A stretch of DNA of 25,716 nt from a virus. The notes below the pieces were generated by a model. That model was not told the DNA's origin and ran no database searches. It worked only from the letters and a program-made list of their open reading frames with translations. A program made the translations under genes and the position numbers. Shown here piece after piece: positions 9,401-16,400 of the stretch. The stretch covers positions 1-25,716 of the IMG/VR virus record IMGVR_UViG_3300042397_000494, one strand, 5' to 3'. Each line of letters begins with the position of its first letter. Positions within the stretch are counted from its first letter, which is position 1.

Positions 9401-9623
9401 CAGCACCAGAAATAAACTGGCCGGAAGCCCGTTTGATGTCAGACATCAGGCCGGGTGTGTTCACTCGCTCCTGCGGAGCTGCGGGTGCTTGACTAGCAAA
9501 GTAACTGTCTGGAAGAATTGAACCACCGAAGTAGTTAGTGGTCGCCGCCCCCGCGGTACCAACTTCTTGCTCCTTCTTTTTCCTAGGTTCGCTGTCAGAG
9601 AAGAGGCCGTTGAAGTAGTCCAT
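3414..9623 (-). CDS. Giant internal virion / polyvalent protein with zinc metallopeptidase motif
   Basis: A 2069-residue multidomain protein, best read as an ejected internal virion protein in the position of T7 gp16 and of the large polyvalent type. In order: a disordered head; a Gly-zipper hydrophobic segment (about 121-180) able to enter a membrane; long helices; a Pro/Ala/Gln-rich linker (about 430-610); more helices; a metallopeptidase motif H1031-E-A-L-H1035 with a likely third ligand at E1094 (LELISYG); and a long C-terminal part with NPGTHITNIASN near residue 1615, possibly the large-polyvalent-protein-associated LPD38 domain (tentative), then hydrophobic stretches and a charged helical end. 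The start ATG at 9623 has an AAGG site eight bases away. No lytic transglycosylase motif was recognised. The protease may process virion or host proteins on entry; this is inference from the motif. Confidence 0.75.
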   Translation of the reverse strand: MDYFNGLFSDSEPRKKKEQEVGTAGAATTNYFGGSILPDSYFASQAPAAPQERVNTPGLMSDIKRASGQFISGAGSALRDVGAEQLGSGIEQYGTGIVRRNPSEISSFSDVLSRPFTTAREAVGEVAPQVGLAVGGQVTGRLVGGALGIPFGPAGIAVGQQVGGFVGGLLPAAVQTYGGIRSEQREKGIDEKGRALAVTIPAALLERFGGAERVALRVAGEGTEFLAREAGTNAYKAAAKQFARGGVEELITEIPQTALERYGVTGEAADLTSAEAIDQYGVAGAKAFLGGGAIRTGLSVAAGTRQDPTVTIQPDGTITSNQPLPGADGEVDLTNPNNVITTPEAAAKKLAEFDPYATIAERAAAGRPMSAEEATQFLSSSLAAQKAGQDYIDLMQSREETLGRIGQVGEQYQRMIGRRGDQLLGIQETGDLARPIVSRLQDETQQQEAPYIAAAQAGAGTQQLPGMTQGAGTQADYSRIMNPDVMEPVEPQGFEPLARTDLLPAQPAPFSNMRLDRPGPQESLTGPTSQLSDRPVAPAPAPASPLGGVTTAAPLPPAPAAGGVSSTPATTTQDGAQTTQAKQTKTKKQKAPIAVGSVVKVNDKEITLSQEQADAWNKAQEAYDGKARRARELTNYQEREGALRAAGMQLSAERRKITGALTGKEQEAANRVAARQTAEQKAQDDMGLTAALQTANRTNVANNPLQAGVEGADKKPVPGKTSLTVSSLRNIRDALLNPSATVEGISDKEQQIADAVRAFAKSYYKFSNAGGNMLRGVPTETPVLDENGRVVKEDGETVYKPTKLAGQTPAEQRGQIKAKTGKRVKTTLDQLEQTRQALAGLGEAVGGNAKDVEAIVKLVKDMVQQKLHTQFNDEGMNEDFGQKATERKDGRDPTDVAFEKMDTMLSQGWRAAKDNMFQGESDAAFVRQTPIRNSAEATAAGVEQTPLEEAAQGTTTFGSGRPATGILGVLRYIRNSGTPFERTIAKGVFESLYDSDTAPKLEFITEGKPYYDPKTNTVYIQRDASAAVTLHEALHAALQWYVYQNPDAPEVRALKASLKQVVNFKGQLSPDAKRVQDVLKTLMKDKKELDAVLELISYGNTLNDFRRALEAMDSTEAPKSFYNAASNIWQAILTTVQKLVGVRTSVAADVIGNTFKLLEAAGAGKKGAAVGNILKAEVETTGTPQKKVTALDLRVYNKKVAPAALSTKFVFDLVGWQRGAAKVSELSTKLADKIRKDFPTTERYITYLNSTFGANAPTIDAMRDYKVDKNTGYQRMEQLANFVESRSAEEANALFDYLDGNEKALDKFADADKIKEIADSVAKSMALYISQLPKKDQDYFKGTKFSESLLFAGNTNQVASHTFGARKLSEIIGLQHRFEETIDGFQHWMGKDANGDVDITGPFYQVFGPNIKDPAGPKVPQGYMSIKEFNANGNPVGFTVDPSRQWRISGKKGEGYKFTSNMTAKQAILEKKVTSLGNAMRNTMAALANNYASRNFSKAAAQIGYEDGKPTALSVAFTSVADIKKVFGAAPEESQILNISKDEARSPQIADLYRNSNTWVRIPSVDAYGDLAGKLMPGPVWSAMTDMADRKPLVSFRAYNALMRWFKKSKTVYNPGTHITNIASNVTLAMMHDIPVSTIGSAAKLFAKYELNPKDLNKTELAIMSQFMNSGAMLGDYSSAEVKEAIYKAWSENLSQPTDTSLMQRLKMFTGYEKSKAEKGVKLAAKLGNKADNIATELYAAEDNVFRLAAFMKKVGELQEKNGETTPSAETFKNSGNFAREAFLDYDIDSKAVRLARQSFLPFVSWLYAITPVMGRIAMHQPWKIANVMMVYYLIDAAMASAAGDDDEELRKRGPEYVRERMFGIGPYMHIRIPFMGDDNNPVYYRLGDYMPMASAAKGLPNGFMGQSWFPGSLTPSGPLISAVAGMVLGVDPYTGKSIHKPTDSDWDKLGNVGKFAYDIVTPPAISSRQLQSISDILADKTGPTGTPVSDLAIARTFGLKLYEFNVDEAAYYRSLEIRKLQRDYKAAMTKAARDEYRRGYPDPAALEKELGDLRERMMEAIDKAKGEE

Positions 9624-9639
9624 GCTTGGTACCTTGCGA

Positions 9640-11472
9640 TTATTTGATAAGGCCGAGTTGTCGTGCCCTTGCAGTCTCAGCTGGGGTCAACGACTCGTTA
9701 CGAGAAATTTTACCCTGTAAATAGCGCGTTGCTGTAGCGGTTGTTCCTACAGTATTTTCAACTGTTTGTGCTACTTGCGGTAGTACCTGTGAAACAACAG
9801 ATGGCGCTCCAGTAGTTAAACCAGTTGGCTTCCCTGCGGTGGTAACGTAGGGATTAGTTTCGCCAGTACCAGTACGAGATGTGTTGATACCAGATGTTGG
9901 TGCTACATTCGCTGCGGCAGCGGGTTGCGGTGCCTTAGTAGGAGCTGTGTATGTAATACCCGCCTCTTTAGCCAACCCAGCAATGGTGGCTTCACCAATT
10001 CCGTTATCACGCAAAGTAGCAAGGGCAGATTCTTCGTTGCCGTCTTTTTTGGCACGAACGAGTCCTTGCACAATTGTTTTGTTGCGGTCTTGAAGCGCAA
10101 CGCCTTTGTACACATCGGTAATCTTCGCCTGTGCAGTTTCCAACGACTTGGGCTGCAACGGGTCAATGCTTTTGAGAATGGCATCTATTTGGGCTTTGAC
10201 TAAAGCGCTCTCACCTTTATCAAGCTTGGCCAAAGCTCTAACATCGGCTTGGCTAACCTCAAGACCAGCAGCTTTGAGATCGTCAACCATAGTCTGAATC
10301 GGTTTAGCCAGACGGTCTTCTCTTTCCTTGGTAAGCTGCAAGTTTTCTTGCGATATCCTAACATTGGCTTCTGAAGCTGCGGTCTGCCTTCTTTGCAACT
10401 TAAGTTGTTCGGTCTGAATGTTGTTCATGAACGATCTCTGCGCGTAATCAATTAGCTTAGACGGATCATTAAACGCTACCAAACCTTCAATAAGTTCTTG
10501 CCTAGTTGTTTTGGTATCTGGCAAGGCGTTGCCGTTCAGGTCGACACGTTTGACGGTGATTGTGCCGTCTTTGTTTTCTTTAAATTCTTTGACTTTGGCA
10601 CCGTCTGGTACAAACTTGTCATAGAAATCTTTAGCGCCGGAAAAGTCTCCTCTGTTGACTCTATCAGCAGCTATACGAATAGCATCAGTACGCTCCGCAC
10701 CTTGCAACTCGATTTGCGCTTTAGCGGTAGTCACAAAGTCTCTATACGCGCCCATAGCCTCTGTTGTCTTACCAGCAGCAGCGAGATTCTGTGCATTGCG
10801 CTGCGCAGACCACATCATGTCTTCGTTAGTGGGAGGACGCATGCCCGTAACATTGCCGTCTGCGTCTTTAATAGCCAAGCGGTCAGACCAATCTTTAGAC
10901 AGCTGCGCTTGGCGGGCTTCGGCGTCATCACGTTCTTTTTTTAGACGCTTTTGTTCTGCAATCGTAAGTAAACTGGCTTCTTGCTGGGTTTCAAATCCGA
11001 GTTGCGTACGTTTCTCTGCCGCTTGTGCGCGTTCTTCAGCAGTAACGTTCTGTAAAGCCTGTTGACGACGCATGGGGTCAGTCATGGCATTAGCCATAGC
11101 GCGAGTGCGGATTGTTTCCATACGCTCCGGTGTTAACCCACCTTCATAGCGTTGACCAAGGAACTCAGTCAGTCGCTGAGGAGCTACGTCGATAGACGCT
11201 CCTGCTGGAGCGGGCATGTCACCCTGCAAGTCCAAACCTTGTTTAGGTGTGTAGCGAAGCGTAGGGGCTTGGCCCGGAGCCGCAGGGATAGCCTCAACGT
11301 CGTAAGCACCAGAGGCTTGCAAACCTTGAATCTGCTGAGTCCCCGCAGTACCGTAATCTTGTATCTCATTAGCAGTAGCGCCTTGGATTTTCTCCATGGC
11401 ACGGCGTTCTTGGCCTTCTCTGAAGGCTCGACCGAGCTGAAGACCTGACTGTAAACCTGATGCCCATCCCAT
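9640..11472 (-). CDS. Helix-rich internal virion (gp15-like) protein
   Basis: A 610-residue, Ala/Gln/Lys-rich, mostly helical protein without membrane segments, Cys clusters or recognisable catalytic motifs. Residues near the start read MGWASGLQSGLQLGRAFREG, then Gln-rich helices; a coiled-coil-like stretch contains KRLKKERDDAEARQ; the end is a low-complexity Thr/Pro linker before a short ARARQLGLIK helix. I start it at the ATG at 11472 because a GGAGG site lies six bases upstream; an upstream extension to 11568 would run inside the preceding gene. It lies between the S74-bearing protein and the 2069-residue protein, the place of T7 gp15 in an ejection set gp14-gp15-gp16. The structural role is inferred from order, size and composition only; sequence identity to a named family is not apparent. 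Confidence 0.62.
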   Translation of the reverse strand: MGWASGLQSGLQLGRAFREGQERRAMEKIQGATANEIQDYGTAGTQQIQGLQASGAYDVEAIPAAPGQAPTLRYTPKQGLDLQGDMPAPAGASIDVAPQRLTEFLGQRYEGGLTPERMETIRTRAMANAMTDPMRRQQALQNVTAEERAQAAEKRTQLGFETQQEASLLTIAEQKRLKKERDDAEARQAQLSKDWSDRLAIKDADGNVTGMRPPTNEDMMWSAQRNAQNLAAAGKTTEAMGAYRDFVTTAKAQIELQGAERTDAIRIAADRVNRGDFSGAKDFYDKFVPDGAKVKEFKENKDGTITVKRVDLNGNALPDTKTTRQELIEGLVAFNDPSKLIDYAQRSFMNNIQTEQLKLQRRQTAASEANVRISQENLQLTKEREDRLAKPIQTMVDDLKAAGLEVSQADVRALAKLDKGESALVKAQIDAILKSIDPLQPKSLETAQAKITDVYKGVALQDRNKTIVQGLVRAKKDGNEESALATLRDNGIGEATIAGLAKEAGITYTAPTKAPQPAAAANVAPTSGINTSRTGTGETNPYVTTAGKPTGLTTGAPSVVSQVLPQVAQTVENTVGTTATATRYLQGKISRNESLTPAETARARQLGLIK

Positions 11473-11473
11473 A

Positions 11474-12481
11474 TCAAACCTCCAACATTTCAATGCCGAG
11501 ACCGGCGTAGTTAACTGCTTTGTAGCCGTCAGGCATTGTGAATACCATCTCTGGGTAACGTTTCTCAACGTCTTGAGCCATCACACCTAAGAAGCGTTTG
11601 CCAGTTCCACCGATGTACTCAAACTCATAGAGCGGTAACATTGTGCGTTCATCGCGGCCAACCACTTCAATATTTTCTTTGAGGCGACGGTCAGAGCGGA
11701 ACGCAGCGGCTGCACCAAGAAGGGAGCCAAACATTTCACCTTGAGCGTTAACGCCAGTGTTGTATGCGCTTGTTTGCGAGTTAAGAATGTTGCCTTGGCC
11801 TGTGAGACCCATCTGAGCTCCAGCCAGAGAATAGCCAGCACCTTGGCCAAACGCGGCACTACGCTGATTACCGGCAGACATTGCTGAGCCAAGACCCGCA
11901 GTACCAGCCCCAGAAGCGCCACCATAAGCACCGAGAGAAGCACCTGCGAGACCTCGGCCTAAGCCAGTAACATCTAGGCTACGAGCAAAACCTGTTTGTT
12001 CAGCTTGACGACGAGCGTTGGTAGCTGCACCGGCGGTCAGCCCTGCAAGGCCAAGAGCATTTTGATTTCTCATCATCAGGGCAGCGCCAGACGAAGCGTT
12101 GATACCACGACGAGCCATGTCTCGAGACGTAACACCTTGGGCAGATTGGAATGCGTTAGCTGCATCAGCAGAAGCCTGAGCGGCAAGCTGAGCTCTGTTA
12201 CCTTCGGTGTTGTACTGTTGCGCTTGTGCAACAAGACCTTGCTCCAACGGTCGGAACGTTTCCCTTTGGTAGTCGTAATAGTCGCGCCCCTGCCGCATCA
12301 GTTCTTCTTGAGCAGCCATTTGCTGGGCAGCAACTCGTTCAGCCAGAGGTTTCATTTCCTCGTACTGACGCTGTGCGAAGTCCATTTGACGATTGCCAAG
12401 ACGTTCAGCAGTAGCAATACCACGCTCCGTGGCCGCAGCCATCGCCGAATAGTCTGGTGGTGCTGACGATTTTTTGCCCAT
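11474..12481 (-). CDS. Virion protein with C-terminal S74 chaperone domain (gp14-like position)
   Basis: A 335-residue protein. The N-terminal 130 residues are charged helices (MGKKSSAPPDYSAMAAATER, then Gln/Glu-rich), followed by a Gly/Ala-rich stretch (about 130-260), and a C-terminal peptidase S74 intramolecular chaperone domain starting at RSDRRLKENIEVVG. The Ser (S263) and Lys of the S-D-x-x-L-K signature are present, as is the LGVMAQDVEKRYPEMV core, so self-cleavage is possible. S74 domains usually fold trimeric tail fibres or spikes; here the domain sits on a protein whose first part resembles a helical internal or adaptor protein and whose gene heads the ejection trio. The ATG at 12481 has GGAG at 12487-12490; an upstream extension (to 12502) would overlap the GNAT gene. 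A tail-fibre-like role cannot be excluded. Confidence 0.75.
   Translation of the reverse strand: MGKKSSAPPDYSAMAAATERGIATAERLGNRQMDFAQRQYEEMKPLAERVAAQQMAAQEELMRQGRDYYDYQRETFRPLEQGLVAQAQQYNTEGNRAQLAAQASADAANAFQSAQGVTSRDMARRGINASSGAALMMRNQNALGLAGLTAGAATNARRQAEQTGFARSLDVTGLGRGLAGASLGAYGGASGAGTAGLGSAMSAGNQRSAAFGQGAGYSLAGAQMGLTGQGNILNSQTSAYNTGVNAQGEMFGSLLGAAAAFRSDRRLKENIEVVGRDERTMLPLYEFEYIGGTGKRFLGVMAQDVEKRYPEMVFTMPDGYKAVNYAGLGIEMLEV
11479..11483 (-). promoter_or_regulatory. GGAGG ribosome binding site fixing the start at 11472
   Basis: The bases read GGAGG on the - strand, six bases before the ATG at 11472 and inside the last codons of the preceding gene. This perfect Shine-Dalgarno site decides against the longer frame opening at 11568. 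Confidence 0.8.
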
Positions 12482-12483
12482 AT

Positions 12484-12900
12484 TTACTCCTTGCGCAGCC
12501 AACGACAGGTGTCAGGCCGCATTACCAAAACCTGCATATCAGCGCCGGGAGCGCCGTCTTTCATTACAAACTCTTCTTCAAACCCAAGATGCTTATCGAA
12601 TTCTATGATATGTGGTTCATTTGTGGGCACCATGCCAGTGAGTCTTTTTAACTGGCAGTGGTTAAATGCATAGTTGCACACATGCTCGAAGAGGGGAATG
12701 ATTTGCTTCGTCTGCCGTGCGATGGCTATATGACATGTAGCGTTTGATCCATTGTAGTTGTTTATGACTACTCCGGCTAGAACCTCATCGCCGTCCATGA
12801 CACCAAGCGCGTAGAAACCGCCCCAATCTGAGTCCTGCCCGACACGCTTAGCAACCCAAGCGCCAATACGATCTTTCTGGTCAAAGACAAGTTCTGCCAT
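12484..12900 (-). CDS. GNAT-family N-acetyltransferase
   Basis: A 138-residue protein with the fold signature of GNAT acetyltransferases, which move an acetyl group from acetyl-CoA to an amine. After an N-terminal helix come beta strands (FYALGVMDGDEVLAGVVI, 29-46), a short loop, a helix HVCNYAFNHCQLKRLTG (73-89), then VPTNEPHIIEFDKHLGFEEE (91-110), the motif-B region with the usual Asn and LGF, and a last strand (QVLVMRP). A canonical Q/R-x-x-G-x-G/A loop is not obvious. Closely similar stand-alone GNAT proteins are familiar in podovirus structural regions, next to internal protein genes; their substrate is unknown. It starts at the ATG at 12900, with no clear Shine-Dalgarno site and 14 bases after the chaperone gene; the next gene starts within 3 bases of its stop. 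Confidence 0.8.
   Translation of the reverse strand: MAELVFDQKDRIGAWVAKRVGQDSDWGGFYALGVMDGDEVLAGVVINNYNGSNATCHIAIARQTKQIIPLFEHVCNYAFNHCQLKRLTGMVPTNEPHIIEFDKHLGFEEEFVMKDGAPGADMQVLVMRPDTCRWLRKE
12487..12490 (-). promoter_or_regulatory. GGAG ribosome binding site fixing the start at 12481
   Basis: GGAG on the - strand lies five bases before the ATG at 12481, partly inside the stop region of the GNAT gene. It supports the MGKKSS start over the ATG at 12502. Confidence 0.7.
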
Positions 12901-12914
12901 GTGCGTATTATGTC

Positions 12915-13421
12915 TTATTGCGGTGGAGTTGGCCAGATGATTTCTGTAGGATAACCGGATTGTGCTGTGATGTCACGCAGCTCCTGTCGGTAGGTTGCCC
13001 ATGCAGTTTTAGTAGCCAACAGTACATCAGGCATTTGAGTCCAATCAGAAGCAGCAAGAAAACGATTGCGTCGCTCTTTAGCTTTGGTTTCTAATACCGG
13101 AATGTCGGGAATCCACTCTTTAGTGACATAGTCAAAGATGTAGTCGGCGGCAGGTGGAAAGCTACTTGTAATAGTCCCACCAACAACTTCAACCCATGGA
13201 GCTGTTCGTGCGTCGTCGGGTTGGTCTGAGATTTCATACTTTTTGGTGTCCGAGTTAAACCAAGTCGTACCGCGGTAGTCGGCAGTCAGCACCCATGTTA
13301 AGCCATTCCATTTGGGGCGCAACTTACCTTGAGCCTCGGGTGGGGCCTCAGATACTCCAACAGGCGAATCAACATAGATTGTCCCGCTGTAGAAATTGTC
13401 ATTGTCGTATGTGTATTTCAT
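12915..13421 (-). CDS. Tail assembly chaperone-like protein (Phage_tail_APC type)
   Basis: A 168-residue protein. The N-terminal half is beta-rich with a KWNGLTWVLTADYRGTTWF segment; the C-terminal part carries the signature of phage tail (fibre) assembly chaperones: KERRNRFLAASDWTQMPDV (about 114-132), TKTAWATYRQELRDITAQ (137-154) and a WPTPP end. Such proteins help fold or attach fibre and tip proteins and are usually encoded directly after their client. Here the ATG overlaps the stop of the 1121-residue tail protein gene as ATGA, so that protein is the likely client. The first 110 residues are not part of the common domain and may contact the client. No signal peptide or membrane segment. 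Confidence 0.8.
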   Translation of the reverse strand: MKYTYDNDNFYSGTIYVDSPVGVSEAPPEAQGKLRPKWNGLTWVLTADYRGTTWFNSDTKKYEISDQPDDARTAPWVEVVGGTITSSFPPAADYIFDYVTKEWIPDIPVLETKAKERRNRFLAASDWTQMPDVLLATKTAWATYRQELRDITAQSGYPTEIIWPTPPQ

Positions 13422-16400
13422 GCTCGGTTAAGTATCCATCGTACTTGCGTGGGGACTGTGAGGGAGGTAAAAGTGCTTGATACGTTTGTAATGATGTAGT
13501 GCCGCAGAAAAATAAAAACCCGATTATCGTCTGTGGTCGTAGACCCGCCAACTGAGTAACGTCTGTTTACAACGACTTCAGCAACAACAGTGATATTAAA
13601 CTGCCCATCCCCGCCAGAATAGTTAGACTCGGACAAAGGCTGAGCACTACAAGAAAACGGCTGTCTGAGGATGACGGCTAGAGGGAACGCCGAAAAATAA
13701 TCGTCAGTTATGTTTGTTGGGACTACACGGTTAATATTGACAAGCTGAGATGTTCCGACTGGAAGGGGGGTGTCAATGTAGTAGCCGCCCTCACCGTCGT
13801 TCATATAAGTACTGGTATAACCCAATAATGTCTGAGATGGCAGGGTAAGAACTCCACTTTCCAAAACGTTACGACGGGCGACGTTCATGCTGTCAGCAGT
13901 CAGCGTAGATGCCGTTACAGCTCCAGAAAAACTACCAGTCGCACCAGACAGAGCGCCACTAAAAGTACCAGTAGCACCAGACAACGCACCACTGAACGTA
14001 CCAGACGCACCAGTCAGATCACCCTTGAACGTGGCGTTACCCGCATTGTCCAGAGCAAAAGTTGTTAAACCGTTCTTAGTTCCAACGATACCTGTGCTGC
14101 CGATGTAGAAACCATTAAAGCCGGGTTGGCCGTTTAGCGCAGGGTTGCCCACAGTGATTGCGGATGCTGCGTTTAGCGTCACGGGGCCCGTCAGAACCTG
14201 AGCACCAGCCCTTGCAAGTTTAGCGTCAGCAGCGGATTGAGCCGCAGAAGCAGCAGAGACAGCGGCGTTAGCAGTGGATTGAGCAGTTGAAGCTGCGGAG
14301 GCAGCGTTGTTAGCCGTGTTCTGTGCAGTAGAGGCCGCAGAGACAGCCGAGTTGGCAGTACCCTGAGCCGTAGAAGCCGCTGCAACGGCAGAATTTGCCG
14401 TTGAGTTAGCCGTGTTGGCTGTTGAGTTAGCATTGTTAGCTGTATTGACAACAGTAGAAGCAGTAGTTCCAGCGATCGAACCTGTGACATCACCAGAAAA
14501 AGAACTGGCTCCAAGGCTAGAACCCGCAGACAGAATCACTGTGCCGTCAGCCGCACGGATTGACAGACCGTTTGAATTAATCTGAGACGCAACTAGTTGG
14601 CCGCGAATGGAGGCAGCACCAAACTCCGCAGAGCCACCGCCGTCTATCTTCCAGCCAGCAGAGCCAGAGACGTAGTTAGAGGACTGGACGTACTGACCAA
14701 CGCTGATTGAGCCAGCTCTGATTTTGTCAGCAGATAAAGAAGCAATCTTGGCATTGTCCACCGCGAGGTTGGCGATCTTAGCGTTAGTGATCGTGCCGTT
14801 CTGGATGTAGCCGTCAGTGATATACACACCAACAGGAACCTCTACACCGCCAATAGTTACGGGTGTTGTCCGGACAATAAACGGCATCGTGGGCGTGATG
14901 CCCGGGCCGCTAGGGCTTGCAATGTAGAACGAGTCAGAACGAACAGCAAAAGTACTGGTTGCCCCTGCATCATTAGCCGTAGAAGCCAGACCGAAGCCAG
15001 AGACATAACCGTTTAGGTCAACCTTGACTGTGTACTTGCCTTCAAGCGCAGTACCGCTAGCCTTGGTGAAGTAGTTAGCCTGCAACGCCGCAGTCGTTGT
15101 GTAGTTGTTCAACGTACTTGAAGAAACCAAATCAGTCGTTGCGTTTGAAATTGCCGTGTTAGCTTCGGTCTTGGTGTAGTAGTTTGTTGTCAGTGTGGCG
15201 TTAGTAGGGTAATTACCTAGTGTCGTAGCCAAGCCGCTGGTTGAAACCAAATTAGTTGTTGCGTTGCTAATCGCAGTGTTGGCGTCTGTCTTAGTGTAGT
15301 AGTTGGTTGTCAGAGCCGCAGTGGTTGTATAACTACCAAGAGCAGTGTTCAGAGCAGTTGTCGAAACCAAGTTCTGAGTTGCCGCAGTAATGGCCGAGTC
15401 CGCACCTGTCTTGGTGTAGTACAACGAGTTCAGGGTAGCCGTGTTGGTGTACGAACTTAGCGCAGTATTTAACGCAGTCGTGGAAACCAAGTTCTGAGTT
15501 GCTTGGCTAATGGCCGAGTCTGCGGCTGTCTTGGTGTAGTAGTTGGCAGTCAGCGTAGCCGTATTGGTGTATGCGGTTAAAGCCGTGTTTAGCGCAGTCG
15601 TAGAAACAAGGAACTGCGTAGCTGAGCTGATTGCAGAGTCAGTTGCTGTCTTTGTGTAGTAGTCCGCCACCAAACCTGCAGTGTTGGTGTAGTTGCCCAG
15701 AGCGGTGTTTAGCGCAGTGGTGGAAACCAGCGTGCTTGTCGCAGAACTAATGGCTGAATCAGTTGCTGCCTTGGTATAGTAGTTCGTCGAAAGGTTTGCA
15801 CGAGTAGCGGGAAGCCCAGTTGTAGCGTCATTGACTTGGGCGCTTAGTGTTTGGCGAAGAGTGGACTCAGCGCTTAAATCGCTAACAACATTTGCAATCT
15901 GAGTCGTGTGTGCAGCAACAACTTGACCCAGTGATGTGTAGTCACCGACCTTTGTCCAGTAAGTTGTGTTGGTTGGCAGGTTGCCAGTCGTAGTTGACTT
16001 GGCTTGGTAAATAGCGCCGTTGTAAGTAACTAGGTCGTTTGTCGCATAGGTCTCAGTATTAGAGTACGCAGGAGTATTCTGAATGTCGTTGACCTGAGCT
16101 TGCACCGCACCAACGCGAGCATTGACTGACCCGGGAACACTGGCTGCGGCATCAATTAAATCAATACGAGCGCCTAGATCGGTATAAAGCTGTGCGGCTG
16201 TAAGTTCCCCAGTCAGGGCTTCTAGAAGCTTCGCGACATCTTGGCCGGTTGTAACGACAAAACCATTAGTTCCGCCAGCAGGGTTTGCGCTGAGTACGCC
16301 GTCAATAGACTCCCATTTGATCCACAAGTGCCACTCGGTGGCTGGGTTTGTAGAGTAAGACGTAACTGCACCAGAAAACTGGGTAATCTCAACAGCATCT

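Noticed and set aside
10498-10944. 148-codon + strand frame opposite the 610-residue gene
   Set aside because: Antisense shadow of a helix-rich coding region; no motif.
11474-12502. Longer version of the S74 protein starting at 12502
   Set aside because: The GGAG site at 12487-12490 is correctly placed for the ATG at 12481, and the longer form would overlap the GNAT gene.
15060-15790. Regular repeats considered as a CRISPR array
   Set aside because: The period is 120 bp, the units are entirely coding in one frame, and there are no unique spacers.
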